Assembly: GCA_027604685.1 (NCBI GenBank)
Contig: JADHYX010000014.1
Coordinates: 57,982-121,981 of the forward strand
Reading direction: 5' to 3'
From: Lobulomyces angularis
Taxonomy: Eukaryota; Chytridiomycota; Chytridiomycetes; Lobulomycetales; Lobulomycetaceae
Length of the DNA: 64,000 nucleotides
The position numbers and the translations under genes were made by a program. The notes under the pieces are model-generated. The model was not told the origin of the DNA and ran no database searches. It saw only the letters and a list, made by a program, of their open reading frames with translations. Below, piece after piece: positions 9,831 to 22,334 of the stretch. Position 1 is the first letter of the stretch, and every line of letters starts with the position of its first letter.

Positions 9831-11422
9831 ATGAATAAAAACAATTATGAGATCATTGAGACAATCGGAAAAGGGAGCTTTGGATTAATAAGAAAAGTCA
9901 AAAGATTGTCAGATGGAAAAGTATACTTAGATAAAAAATTGAAACAAAAAAACTTATGAAAGAACTTCTTATATAAAGGTTTTAGCTAGGAAGGAAATCG
10001 ATTACAAAAGGATGACTGAAAAGGAAGTATGTTGTCAAAAAAATTCCATTATTATTGATTAAAGTAAATTATTAAAATTTAGAAAAGACAGTTGGTTGCG
10101 GAAGTGAACATTTTAAGAGAACTAAATCATCAAAACATTGTTAAATATTTTGAAAGGTTTGTGGATAAGGACAAAACTATTATTCACATTATAATGGGTT
10201 TGTTTATATAATTTTACCTCACCAAATTAAATAAATGTAAAATAGAGTATTGTGAAGGTGGAGATTTGGCCAATATAATTAAACGCTGTAAAAAAGAAAA
10301 GTAAATTTTTTAATTTAAAAATTGTATGTTTTATGTTATTTTACATTAAAAGAAAATTTATTCCTGAGGCAGTAATTTGGAGTTTTTTAAGTCAACTTGT
10401 TTTGGCACTAAATGAATGTCATAATGGTGGATCTGGTACAAGTAGCATGAGTAAGCCTCATCCCCCCATATTGCACAGAGATATCAAACCGGAAAATGTG
10501 TTTCTTGATAAAGACCAAAACGTTAAGTTGGGGTACATCATATGAAACCTTCTCACCAAATTTAACATTTTTTTAGGGACTTTGGCTTAAGCAAAATTAT
10601 TGAAAGTGAAAACGAGTTTGCCCAAACATATGTTGGTACTCCATTTTACATGAGTCCTGGTAAATGCCCACTAAATTTTTGTTAATTTTCATTTGTAGAA
10701 CTAATAAATGAATCTTGTTATAACGCAAAAAGTGATATTTGGGCCTTGGGTTGTTTAATATTTGAATTGTGCACCTTAGAGTAATGAATGGTTTGCCTTT
10801 AAAATTTAAGGTTTTTTTTAGGCCACCATTTCAATCAAAGACGCAGTTAGGTTTATCGGCAAAAATTCGCCAAGGTAAGGTGGAAAATCTACCCCATCAA
10901 TATTCCCCAGAGTTAAATAGAATTATTAAGTCTATGTTAACTGTTTCGGTATAAATTGTATCAAGGATTATAAAAAATTTATTTTATTATTATGTAAACT
11001 TAATAGCACGAAAAGAGACCTGGAACTCAGGATATTATGAAAGTTGGTAAAATTAGATCTTATATTATAGAAAGGGAGTTGCAGCAAAAGTATAATTATG
11101 AAATTTAAAGGCAATTTTTTAAGCATAAATCTTTAGAATGCAAGAACTATGCTTAAAAGAAAAGGAACTAAAAAGGTTGGAGGGCTCATTAAAAGAAAAA
11201 GATTTGGCACTAAAAAAAAGGGAAGAGTTGATAATGGCAAAGGAAAAATTTATTGTTGAAAAAGAAAAAAAGTTTAAAGTTTTAATGTCGCAACAGCAAA
11301 TCAATGAGGAAACCAAAATTTCATTTCAGAATAATTTTTCTAGTTTTTCAAGTAAGGGGAATTCGATGATTGGTTTTAGTAATGGGGTTTTGGTTGATAG
11401 TAATTTTAAAGAAAATTTTTAA
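9831..11422 (+). CDS. NIMA-family protein kinase (NEK2/Kin3/Fin1-like)
   Basis: About nine exons give a kinase of roughly 380 residues. The glycine loop is IGKGSFGLI (residues 12-20), the ATP lysine lies in VLARKEID, and the catalytic loop is [12 protein letters not shown] is split by an intron after KLG, and the activation segment is [12 protein letters not shown]. Before HRDIKPEN there is a Gly/Ser/Pro-rich insert (about residues 127-142) as in NEK2-type kinases. After the kinase domain comes a charged coiled coil beginning [16 protein letters not shown], then a Ser-rich tail ending KENF. NIMA kinases act at mitotic entry, spindle poles and nuclear-envelope remodelling. All catalytic residues are present, so an active Ser/Thr kinase is expected. 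The coiled coil suggests homodimerisation. Confidence 0.93.
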
Positions 11423-12348
11423 TTTTAAGGCTACACTTATACATTTCATTTTGCATTGGCATAATAATATAACTAATATAAGAAAATATATACCAAAGTA
11501 GTAAAAGAAAATAACAAAAAGGAATAAAAAATGAAAACTTAATTGAATTATAAATTAGTAAGACCACAAATGGTACGGTATCAACCAAGTGGCTTCTCCT
11601 ACGTCATCAAGGCGATCCAGTTAACAAAGGAAAAAGAAGTTGGGAAGCTTCATTAAAAAACAGATTAAACACAGGCAACTGTAATTGATATTTCATAGAT
11701 TATGAAACTGCTAAACAACTGTAAAATTATTTTGTCACGTCGAACAATTAAATTTGTGCCAACAATGTTATTGTGTAATGCATGGTACAATTGATTGACC
11801 GCATACCTCTATGTGTTCCATTCCAATCAACATTAAAACAATTTTATGGTAAACCTACTAATGTAGTTGTTTTCAAATAGGTATGGATTTGATGATAAAT
11901 ATTAAGGCGGCAGTAGTGGGGAGAACAACGAATATAATACAAATATAACTTCTTTAAAGAAGGGTTAAAGTTTCTTTTTGGAAGTGCTTAAAAATATCTC
12001 TATGGATTATGGAAAGTGATGTTTGCAGGAAATAATGTTGTGGATAATACGGCTTGGAGGCGCAGCATTTTTGGTGGCGTATAGGCATCACCATCTGCCT
12101 ACGCCTATCGGCATGTAGATTTCAGAATCTATAGGTGGATTCGGCGCTTATAAAAAAGATGACTATCTGAAAAATTCCTCATGTATTTGATTAAATTAAA
12201 AAGTAGCATGATGTAGATTAGTTCTTTTACATTACAACCTTTATTTATTAAAATAGCATAATTCTCTTAAAAACCCTTGTTAAAAAAACCTATTAAAAAA
12301 AATTTTAATTTTATTATCAAAATATTCAAACTTTAGTTAGCAAAAAAA
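11423..12348. other. Intergenic with a GC-rich patch at its right end
   Basis: No confident gene. A 32-codon frame at 11780-11878 starting MVQLIDRIPLCVPFQ looks protein-like but has no recognised partner exon. A GC-rich patch lies at 12045-12150 and is listed separately. Confidence 0.4.
12045..12150. repeat. GC-rich island 1, GGCGTA/TACGCC motifs
   Basis: In otherwise very AT-rich DNA this patch carries GGCGCAGC, GGTGGCGTATAGGC and GCCTACGCCTATCGGC. GGCGTATAGGC and GCCTACGCC form an imperfect inverted pair. The same GGCGTAGGC/GCCTACGCC vocabulary recurs in island 2 about 1 kb away on the other side of the BED-finger relic. It may belong to a short hairpin repeat family. Confidence 0.45.
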
Positions 12349-12870
12349 AATGCAACAACAAAATTTACAACTAGTAGCAAATGATGATGAATTCATTCCA
12401 GTTACCAACTTTCTTAAATTCAAAAAAGAATGGTATAGTTTTCAGTAAAACTATACATGCTTCTACAAGAAGACGGTTAGCAAAGTGTACTTTTTGCAAA
12501 GTTATTTTTGATGGTAAACCTGTGGAGATGCCCAAACATGTACAAATCTGTGCAAAAAGAACTAAATTAAGTACTACTGAATATTTTAAATTCAAAGATG
12601 CCCCACCACGTAAGCTGTTTCCTCAGAGCCTTCATTACCGAATTTGAAGATCGGTTAAATGAAGGCACTAGGAATGATGAGGAGAACAATGAAACAAAGG
12701 ATTCTAGAGCTGTTATATTACAAGACGCATTAAATGAAATCTTTGATTTTTCTTTTTTGTAGCAAAAACAAGACAATTCAAATATAAATATTCAAGGTGA
12801 AAAAAAGAAATTTTCTATCGGCGGCTTTATAAAATATAATAAATACAGAAATAACCAGTATACCATTGTA
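12349..12870 (+). pseudogene. BED-type zinc-finger relic, probably from a hAT-like transposon
   Basis: One frame from ATG 12349 reads DEFIPVTNFLKFKKEW, then stops. A second frame continues RRLAKCTFCKVIFDGK and MPKHVQICAKRT, a C-x2-C...H-x3-C BED finger, to about 12625. A third frame takes over with AFITEFEDRLNEGTRNDEE and ends at a TAG at 12760. Two frame changes in about 300 bases and no transposase catalytic region mark a decayed remnant. BED fingers are typical DNA-binding N-termini of hAT transposases and are often domesticated. Both frame changes coincide with GT...CAG segments of 13 and 17-19 bases, but these are far shorter than any intron seen elsewhere in the window, so I read them as indels. 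Confidence 0.55.
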
Positions 12871-13768
12871 GATAGAATTTTTTCATAATTTATAAACAGC
12901 ATAGATAAAATTTTTCTTATAATTTAATCAACACTTTAGATATCTTTTAGATCATATCATAAACAATATAGAAAGCATTTTGTATCAATGTATGTTGGAT
13001 AAGTAACCTTCAGTTTTACTTCACCACACCACAAAAAGCCACTACTCCTGAATACGCCTTCGGCGTCACGCCAAACGCGCCTATGAGCGCCTACGCCAAA
13101 ACTTCTCTATGTTGGCGCGGCTTAGCGGCAATAATATTGAAACCGCGCCGCCCCCACCCTATGTGCTTCCGTTATTTATGGGAAGAAGCGATTTTTCGTT
13201 GAACCTCAAATTTATTGACAGATTTGTAATTTTGGTGATTTAAATAACGAATATTTTTGTACAACTCCACTAGGTATTGAAATTTTTGGACACAGGTAAC
13301 GAGTTGATAGTGAGATAAAAAACTTTTTACTTAGCCATTTTTTTTCAATGGACCGAGTAAGACAGCAAAAATATTAAAATGATTTCATTTTTCATATACT
13401 CGTTATGTAGCTTTATTGCTGATATATCGAAAGTATAATTGGGAACGACATCTGATGTCTAGTGGATGAGAATTTTCTCTCTGTTTGTAATTTTTTTCTG
13501 TTCATTTTTGTACTTCAAAAAAAAACAAAAAAATGTAATAAAATAGTTTTTAATAAAAAAATTAAACAATAATGAATTTTAAAACCTCTTTATTGGTATT
13601 TTGTTTGGAAAATCATCTTTTTAATTAGATCTAATGGTTGTTAAGATTTCCCTATATATATAACATTTTTAATCTACTTTATTTTGTAATTTTTTCATCT
13701 AAATTTACAATATCTATAAAAAAAAAAAAAATTTAAATTCTTAAAGTGTAATTAGAATTACTGAAATA
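12871..13768. other. Intergenic between the BED relic and the chitin synthase 3' end
   Basis: Nothing coding seen. It contains GC-rich island 2 (13020-13160) and then AT-rich sequence up to the chitin synthase stop codon. Confidence 0.45.
13020..13160. repeat. GC-rich island 2 with perfect hairpins
   Basis: GGCGCGG at 13114-13120 pairs perfectly with CCGCGCC at 13143-13149 around a 22-base loop. ACGCC-TTC-GGCGT at 13054-13066 is a second tight hairpin. GCGCCTACGCC and CGCCTATGAGCGCC add further inverted words. GC content far exceeds that of the flanks. Function unknown; a small hairpin repeat or the trace of an inserted element are the options. Confidence 0.5.
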
Positions 13769-16700
13769 CTATTTAGTGTTAGTTAACAAATAGTAATCAA
13801 CACATTTGTCAATGAACTCCTTTTTGGAACTTAGGTCAACTCCAAATTTTTCTGACAGGGTTTCTCTGACTTCCTTTTTTGTTAAAGTCATAAGATCAGC
13901 ATTATTTAGTAATGAATTAATTTCGAAGTGAAGCTGGGGATACGTTGGTTCAATGGTAGGAGTAATTTGAGGTGAGTTCAGCCTTGAAGTATTCTGTATC
14001 TCAGTTTTCGGTGATTGAAAATGGATTAGAGAATTGGATGAACTAGCAGAATGTGAGAGCTCAGTGGGGGATTGAATTGAAGGAGATTGAATAGGAGAAG
14101 TATTTATTTTTAGCGCAGAAATTGAAGAGTTTGTGAAAGGATCTTGGTTATTCGATGTATCCTTTAAAGGAGTTTGAATTGGAGATATGGGTACTGCTAA
14201 GGGCGGTTGCTCAATTATGCTTGGAAGCTGAAAGGAGGTATGTGCATGATCAACGAAACGATTAGCATATGTATTAGGAGTGTGTGGTAAACGACTTCGT
14301 TGCTGTACTCCAAAATTAAGTGCTGTAGAGTTTTGATGATCAGCATTACCAACAGAAGTTGAAGAAGACACCTTAGAGACTACCGACGACAATTTTCCAG
14401 TAGTACTTGATGCTTGAGATTCATGTTCCCAAGAATTATTGTCCATCTTTTCATGGTCGGACCATGATCTTAAAGGTATTGACCTTGGATCGAACTAAAT
14501 AGAAATGAAAAAAATTGATAAGATAACGGAAAAAACTTATACCTTATTAACATCAGGATTATGAACTAATTTTTTTCCATTCTCACCAACAACAACTCTG
14601 GTATTCCCCCAACTGAAGTCATCAAAATGCCAAAAAGAATAAATAGGAATATAAAAGGAAAAAATAGGTATCGCCAGAAGGTACTATTTAAAAAATCCAT
14701 AAAAAAAAAAAAAAANNNNNNNNNNGTAATACTATTATCATCCATCCTAATTGCTCCCATTTTCTTTTTAACAAAAAAATAAAGACTTGTAGTCCATAAA
14801 TTCCAACAATTAGCACAATGGAAACCAATGGAAAGAGATCCCCAGTGGTGGCACTGTAAAATAAAAATACAATAAATGCTAAAGCACAAGGTTGCACAAC
14901 AGTAGAAAACAAATCAAGGAAAACTATAAATCTCATTGAAAATAAGCAAAATCCGCACAGTCTTGGTAAAAACATTAATTCCATTAAATTATGGACTGTT
15001 GAATTGATCCACCGTCTCCTCTGAGATAAAAGTATGTTCCATTTGTCAGGAACCACCGTCTTGCACTGAGCATCAGCAGTAAAAGTTGTTCGAAATTGGG
15101 GGAAATGCTTCAGCATTAAAGTTGTCAAGTAACGATCCTCACCCAGATGTAAAAGATTCTAAAATAAAGTTATGAATTAAATCGAAAATTAAATAGAAAC
15201 CTTCATGTGCAAGGTTTCCACCGTATTTTCTGAGTAGTCACGAATAATGCTATTAGCAATTAAAAGTGGTTTTTTACTAGTATTAAAAAAAAGTATTTAG
15301 TTTAAAAGGATTTCATGAAAAAAGGATGTTACTTTGTGGATCTAATGCGATACATGGTAAAGCAACCAGGCAAACAAGTAACACTTCCAAACAAAGATTC
15401 AAATGCTTTGGACAAGTGATGCTATTTTTAAAAAAAAAATTTGAAATGAATTAAAAAAAAAATACATTTATGTTAAACTTACTGATATAAAATACTCATA
15501 AACTTGAATCATAGTTGTAAAAGAAATTTTTGAGTTGGATATTAAAGTTTCACCACATATTCCTATGAATTATTTAAAAGTAGTTAATTAATATTTATAA
15601 TTTATGATTTGTACCCATTATCCTTGAATCATGGATCATTGCTGTGGTCATTTTGTGCAATGAATCTGGAAATACCTCCGTATCAGCGTCAACCATTAAA
15701 ACGAACTCATACAAGGATGGTTTTACTCCAATAACGTTCTGTAAATTATGGTAAATATCTAACTCTAGAGGATTCATTGGCTTGTCATAGTGAACTCTAT
15801 TCAAAAAGGACATTAACAGCATTTGAGAATCTCTTTTTCCACTACAACAAAACAACTTTTTATTAAATTTAAAATGTATAGAATTGTTACCGATTTCCTG
15901 GTCTTTGACGTTCAGATGGCTTTCCTACTTTCACAACAACTATAAATGGCACTGATCGTCCATTTACATCATAAATGCCAGAGTAAACTTTCCCCATGTT
16001 ATGGCGTTTATCACCTTCCCCCAAAGACTCAAAACTTAAGGCCTCTGGTTCTACATTTAAACTTACTCCAAGAATGTCCAACACCTAAAATTATTAATTA
16101 AAAACAAAAAAGATCAAAGATTACAATTCTAGGAGTGGGACGATCATTTCCACTTCCAATAATCATTCCTAAATTAACAAATGGAATGAATATCGAAAAT
16201 GCGAAATTAAAAACTTTACCATCACATATTATAAAGAGCAGCTTTTTCTTATCATCATAATTTAACAATGCCAAACTATTTAAAGTTTTATATATGCTAT
16301 CATGACCCTCAGTATAACAAGGAACCTGCAGTATAACAAAATTTTTAAGCTCTTCACTGGAAGAATACGATCCAGTTTGCATTGCAGCCAAGAACTTCAC
16401 CTATCGAATAATTGATAAAAAAAAGGTTATCTTACTTAAAATGAAGAAAAAAAAAAAAATACCAATATGACGGAAACTATTATAACCGAGGACACTAATA
16501 TGATGTAGTTACTAACATGACAATGTATTGAATTTCTGGTGTCGATTCCTCCAATGTAAAACATTCCATTCATGCAATTTACCACCTGTCTCATCTTCTC
16601 AGATTTTATGGATAATGCATTTACTTGATCTGAAACATCTTTTCCCAGTCCACTAGTAAATATTTGATCAATTTCGTTACCGAAAGGTTTATTTGTCATT

Positions 16701-19700
16701 GTAAAGTAGCTGGAAATGTCGTAAACGTTCTTATTAAAGGATATCCATTTTCCTTTTTTAGTTTTCTTTCTTTTAATATAGTCTGCAGTAAAAACTACTT
16801 TTTCTGTTGCAAAATTATTTAAATATTCCAAGTATAGTTTTGGAGACTTCGTGACTAACATAAAAATAGCGCTTACGTTAAATACCATTAAAGTAATTAC
16901 TAACCTGGATCAATTTTATTGTGAGGAAAATATTCTTGCTTTACGGGCCTCGAATACACATTGTCCCAAGTAGATGGTAGTGGATTTTCAATTCCAGGGC
17001 AGTAATAATTCCAAAGTGGAGCTTTATAAAATAGAATGGAAATATCACCACCCAAAAAGCTTTGAAAATAGGTATCGTTAATGTTATATAATGAGAGGTG
17101 ATCATCTAAAATAGCTTTAATTTGATATGCTCGCCCGTTAGCATAAACATAGGGATCCTTTATGGATTTTTTTGATTGAAGTTCCGCAGTTGACACCACT
17201 TTTTGCACAGGACAGATAACTGGACCCAATCCTGCGACGAAAAATAACAACGCACCACAAGTGAGAAAAATCAAAAAGCACAATGTAACCTATTGAAAAG
17301 CACCACAAAGTTAAAATTTAATTATTTAAAATATTGTTGTACCTTTTCTCTCCATGCTTGCTGAACATGCTTTCTTTTCATACCACACAGATTTAAAAAA
17401 TAATTAGGAATCATAAAGGTAATACACCAAGAAAAGAAGACCTAATTATGAAATCGGATAAAAAAAAAAACTAAATGGTTAATTTTTTTACCCATTTTTT
17501 TCTTGCTGGTGATAAGGTCTTTTCTTCAATTAAAGTTCCACGATTTCCAGACCCCTTGCCTTTTTCTTCGTCAATTTCTGTGTGCTGTGCTCTGGTTGTG
17601 CCTCGTCTTTGCAAAACGACACTTTCGTCACTCTCTTCACTAAAATTAGCTGTGCTAAGGTCAGAATCAGAATCATCATCACTATTGCTTTGGCTGATAC
17701 TGCTGCTTGCCTTTACAACACTTCCTCTTTCATTTTTCCTTTTTTCTTTGAAGACTTTTAAATGATTAATTAAGCTTTTCCACAGGTTCTCGGTAAGATA
17801 TATATTTTGCTGTGTTGTTCCTAAAGCATAATTTTTCTTATCCCAACCACTCCTTTGGCAAAAGATGGTCACTTTTTCTATTGAATTTGGCGATTTGAGT
17901 GTATTAGTGTTGCTTAATACAGCGTCAACTATTGTTTCGAATCTAGTTAAAAAATTCTCCAACGGTATAACAACTGATAAGTCATTACAAATTAACCTAG
18001 CTTCTGAAATTTTTTGTAATTCATATCTTTCTAATTGTTCTTTGACATTTCGAACATCAAATTCATCGCTATCATTTAAGCCATTGGGACGCAAGCAAAA
18101 AATGTACCAAGACACTGTTTGCTCTAAAGTATCTATAATTTCATCAATAGCTGCCTGGGAGGAGGTCAGTAATGTGTCGATGGAATGTTTCCCCTTTGCA
18201 GTAGATTTTCGGGAAGTATTTCGTTTAAGAGTGGGTTTTCTTGTTGATCTCCTCCTCAAGAGAGTAGCATCGATGACAACATTTTGGTTTTTCCAATGTT
18301 TCCGAGTGGCTACCATTCCATCTGAAAACAATTCTCTTATTAAAGGGTCCTCACTTTCTTTGATATCTTTTCCGCTGTCACCTCGACAAATTGCAACAAA
18401 ATCTGGACAAAGATAATCAATATTGCTTTCCAAAAATCCTTTCGTGTCATACTCGACTGTATTTTTGAAATGTTTAATGGAAAATAGCCTGCTGGGTTCG
18501 TTTTTTTTTTCAATATGGCGGTAAAATGGGTTGTCGGCAAAGTTTTGGAATAGTGATTTAGCTAAGTGAAGCGATGGCATCTCAGAAATATCCTGACCGG
18601 TTCGGGTTCTTCCGCTAAATTTTTCAGATTCAGTAACGATAATTGAAAGTAGGCCGCCTGTTGAGCTAGTTAAAAATTTCAACTCAGCAAAGTTGCCCCA
18701 ATTTTCTAGGGACACATCATCGCTCAAAACCAAATCCGATTTTAATTCATTTACTTGCTCATTGCAAATTCGATTCATTATAAAATATTTCAACTTTTCT
18801 TGCGCAAAGTTTACTAGTAAGTCTTCAAAACTGCAAGTCTTATTTTTACTAGAACCAGTAAAATCTGTAATTCCAATAAATATTTCACAATCGTCTCTAC
18901 ATAATCGGTTATTTAGCCGATCCACAAGCCATGCTAAAACATTAAGATTAGAAACAAGATTTACCATAACTAGGTATAATTACAAAATAAAAGAGAATAG
19001 AAGGTGGTCGCTAATGAGTCTCTTTGGATATTAGCATCCGCGGTATTTAAAAGAATCGTACACAATTCTTTGTTAATGAACTTCGTTTGATACGTTAAGG
19101 TTATTTCTAAGTCAGAGGCGGAAATCCCCAAAAGTTCTGCTGTAAACTCTAAGTCATTGTAATTCTTAATTTTAGCAGCTTCTTGAGGATTTTCTATATC
19201 ATCAATAAACTGTATATTTCCTAAATGTAAGATGGCAGCCAGTAAATTAAAGATCTCAAATTGGCTTTGTTTTCCAATTCCCAGCGCGATCATGTGCTCT
19301 TTTAATTCCGCAGCTTTTGTGAAGTCCTCCTGGATAAAATTTTGTTAAATTTAAAATTATCTGAGTCTATTATATTCCTTACGGGATCCAACTGAGTTTT
19401 AGTTAAATAATGAAAATGTGATGGATCAGCTAACTTCCAAAAGGCTTTTTCTTCATTTGATGCTCCAGCCAAAAAATAATAAAAAACATTGAAATTTCTT
19501 TCTCCAAAATGATGTCCATTAGGCACTCTCCATTTTTCAAATAAATAATCTAATAATTGTTAAAAAAAAAAATTAGTTAATAATTAAACTTGGGAATATG
19601 TTGAAGAGAGAAGAAAAGAATATAAATAAACACACCTAAAGTTTTAAAACCAATTAACTTTCCTCTTCCGTCATACTGTAGTTCAGAGTATCTAGAAAAA

Positions 19701-20331
19701 CGAGAAGAATTCAAAGAATATACCGTCTTCGCATGGCCAAACGCTAGATTTAATTTTAAAAAAAAAAATCACCTTTAAATTTTTTGATTCAACAATACCT
19801 TCAAATATAGTTTCAGATTTTTTAATGCTTTCAGTTAATGTGCTGCCATGCCCGACTTTTTTGCTTACATTTTTATTTTTAGCTAATGCACAAAGTTGAT
19901 TTATTAACAATTTTCTGTTTTCACTTTTTCCGCTCCCAATATCACCGCTATGATTTGAAAAAGAACAAAAAGAATTAATAAAAGAAATGTTTGATTTTAA
20001 GTCACCTTATTATCACACTTTGATCTTGCTGTTCATATTGCATTCTAAAATAAATCTTTTCCGCAAAGGAAAAAATGTGAGAAGGAAGCATGGTATCTTT
20101 TGAAAAATAGTCATGACTGTATTCAATATAATGATCAGAAATTTTTTGAGAAGTTAAACCAAGACTTTTGTTTTTATGAAGGTATATCAAAGTGTTGGTA
20201 CCAATATTGCAATAAATGTAGTTTTCATTATATCCAGAATGTAAAGTATTGACAATAGAATCTAAATCTATTGGATTTGGTGATAGCAACAAATCGTTCT
20301 GTACATTGAATGTGCCCATTTGCTTCTCCAT
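13769..20331 (-). CDS. Chitin synthase with myosin motor-like domain (division II)
   Basis: Around 16 exons encode about 1,850 residues. The N-terminal myosin-like head has the P-loop GDIGSGKSE, switch 1 as [12 protein letters not shown], and DFTGSS in the switch 2 region. Hydrophobic segments follow, then a cytochrome b5-like region ([14 protein letters not shown]). The glycosyltransferase family 2 domain has [31 protein letters not shown] [13 protein letters not shown] and the catalytic QRRRW. Several membrane helices come next, then [19 protein letters not shown] Ser/Pro-rich linker leads to a C-terminal DEK_C domain ([20 protein letters not shown]). It polymerises UDP-GlcNAc into chitin at the plasma membrane; the head is thought to tether or traffic the enzyme on actin. 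All catalytic motifs are intact. An assembly gap lies inside one intron only. The start at 20331 agrees with the family, whose head begins close to the N-terminus. Confidence 0.95.
14716..14725. other. Assembly gap (10 N) inside a chitin synthase intron
   Basis: The ten N follow a run of 15 A (plus strand). On the minus strand the exon ending GWMII joins in frame to [11 protein letters not shown] if 14684-14732 is spliced out with GT-AG ends. The gap therefore sits in the polypyrimidine tract and no codon is missing. Open frames drawn across the N are artefacts. Confidence 0.9.
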
Positions 20332-21076
20332 TCAATATAATGAATTGAAAAATATAAAGTTTATATTTTTTTTCTTTTTTTTCAGCTTGTGCAAGGCTTG
20401 GTGTGTCTTTTTTAATTCAAAACTACTTGAGCTTTTAATTCTAAAAAAAACAAAAATTTGTATGGAAATGCCTACATTTCTTAGTTTCTTAAAAAAGCAC
20501 TTTTAACATGGAACATCCTTTAACGCTGACAACTTGAAACCTATTCATGCAGTTTACAGCAATTTATTGACTTGTCAATTGTCATGGAATCTTATCCTAT
20601 CTGTTGGCAACCACGGAAATTTTTTAATCCCGGATTCTGCTACATTTAGAAGTAAAAAGTTCAGTAAAATCTCTTATCTACATAAAAACTCTTTTATAGA
20701 TATGGATGAATATTTTGAAGTCAAGTTAATATGCAATTCTTGGAATACAGTTTTATGTCTATGGAAATAAAAAAAAAGCAGTGCTTCAATTATAATATTC
20801 AGCAGTAAGTTTAAATAGGATAATATAAAACTGTTTTTAATGAAAATGAATGGGTTAAGCTAAAATTTGAAATGTAAAAATTACGATCTTTTTTTTAAGT
20901 TTCTTGCTAAAGTTCGCCTTGTTAACATAAAAAAAATTGCATTATTGTTATCATTAGTACTAAACTATTTCTATTAATCTTTTATTATTTTAATTATTTT
21001 CTTTTGATACTAGGACTTCAGATGAATCATTTAAAAACCCTTCGTCAAATTTTGATCCTTAAAAATATTGTTTTAG
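20332..21076. other. Intergenic, upstream of chitin synthase
   Basis: Holds the chitin synthase promoter and the 3' flank of the DUF1275 gene. A 78-codon open frame lies on the plus strand (20534-20770) with no ATG at its start and no recognisable similarity. I do not call it a gene. Confidence 0.4.
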
Positions 21077-22334
21077 TCATATATATAAATTATTTTTTTG
21101 GTTTTCACCCCCAATTCTTGATCCATCTTTATTTTTCAAATTCTTTAATTGTAAAACGAAACTTTTTTCTTCACCTACATTGTTACTTTTATTTGAATCG
21201 TTGCTGATCCCTTTAATTTCAACACTTTTCTGGAGTTCATTGTCCTTAGCAATATTTAAAGTTTTTTCTGATGACATTTTAGCAACATTAACAATTGCCA
21301 TCTCCTTTTCAAAATTTTTAATTTCTAAATCGACATCCTTTCCTACAACGCTTTGAAATTTGTCTACTTTTCTTGGATCTCCAATCGCTCTAACCTCAAC
21401 AATTGGCCTAAAACCATCTAATCTCATTTGTTTAGTGGACTCTTTCAAAATCTCCGTGGCTTGATTCATAAAAGGTAAAAATAAATAAACCATTCCAATT
21501 GCACCAGTGAAAAAGCAAGGAAGTAGCAAACTATTTTCGTGCAATCCTAAGTAGGCAGCTTGACCAAGTAGACCTCCAAAAATATAGGAAAGCAGCAATG
21601 GGACATGAACTTTTAGTCTCCAGAGCTCGGCATTAGTATCCGTTCTACATGCTTGCCCAAGGATATTACCAATATCGGTAACAATACCTACAAGATTATG
21701 CGAATTGAATTCAAAGATTTTCTAAGATATTTAAAAAATACCGGTCATATGCGTGGTTCTGACAACGGCCCCAGAATATGAAGTTGCTAGTGCATTTTGC
21801 AAACCACATGCAAAGGCGGCACACCATTCTCCCAATATAAGTTCTTTTTTTAAAAAGTAATAAGATAGAAACAGTGCAGTTGATTCTAAGAGCAATGCAT
21901 AACCATAGGTTCTGCCCAGTCTAAATTTATTGTCACCAACAAAAACCCCAGACTATTGTTTTATTAAAAATTTAGAATTTGTTTTAAAATTGTACCACAA
22001 ATGCACCAAACATAAATGAAAACATTATCGATACAACTAGTGCTAACGTTGCCCAGTCGCCTAAATTAATTAACTTCTTATCACTTCGTATGTTCGATAA
22101 ACTTACCTTGAAATACAGTGATTGCAATTCTGGTAACGTTTCCAGTAACATGACTCACCTTTAACAATGAAATTATTGTTCAATTAAATTTTTAAGATTC
22201 TTTATTATTTTTTTACTTACAGTTATAGTGAATACCCCAGCTAAAGTAACAACATTGATAAATCCAGCGTTTAATGATAAAACTGAACCACCAACAACAA
22301 TTGACCAAAATTCCTTAGCTGCAAAATTGTTCAT
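21077..22334 (-). CDS. DUF1275 (YoaK-type) membrane protein
   Basis: Five or so exons from ATG 22334 give a multi-helix membrane protein. The first exon reads NAGFINVVTLAG, followed by SHVTGNVTRIAI. After FSFMFGAF comes a helix pair, then LQNALATSYSGAVVRTTHMT, TGIVTDIGNILGQ, and last helices in GGLLGQAAYLGL and FFTGAIGMVYLFLPF. The repeated HxTGNxT/THMTGxxxDIG motifs are the signature of DUF1275, a bacterial and fungal family of six to seven transmembrane segments with unknown transport function. A charged cytosolic tail of about 110 residues after the last helix is longer than usual. Membrane (plasma or vacuolar) location is an inference. Confidence 0.88.

Noticed and set aside
11780..11878. 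Short frame MVQLIDRIPLCVPFQ to a TAG
   Set aside because: Protein-like composition but only 32 codons, no partner exon found and no family recognised.
14566..15128. Open frames running through the N residues on the minus strand
   Set aside because: They read intron sequence and the gap; the correct chitin synthase frame splices around them.
17475..18416. Long plus-strand open frames opposite the chitin synthase head
   Set aside because: They are antisense shadows of a confirmed minus-strand coding exon.
20534..20770. 78-codon plus-strand open frame
   Set aside because: No ATG at its start, an in-frame stop just upstream, no family likeness, and it lies in the chitin synthase promoter region.
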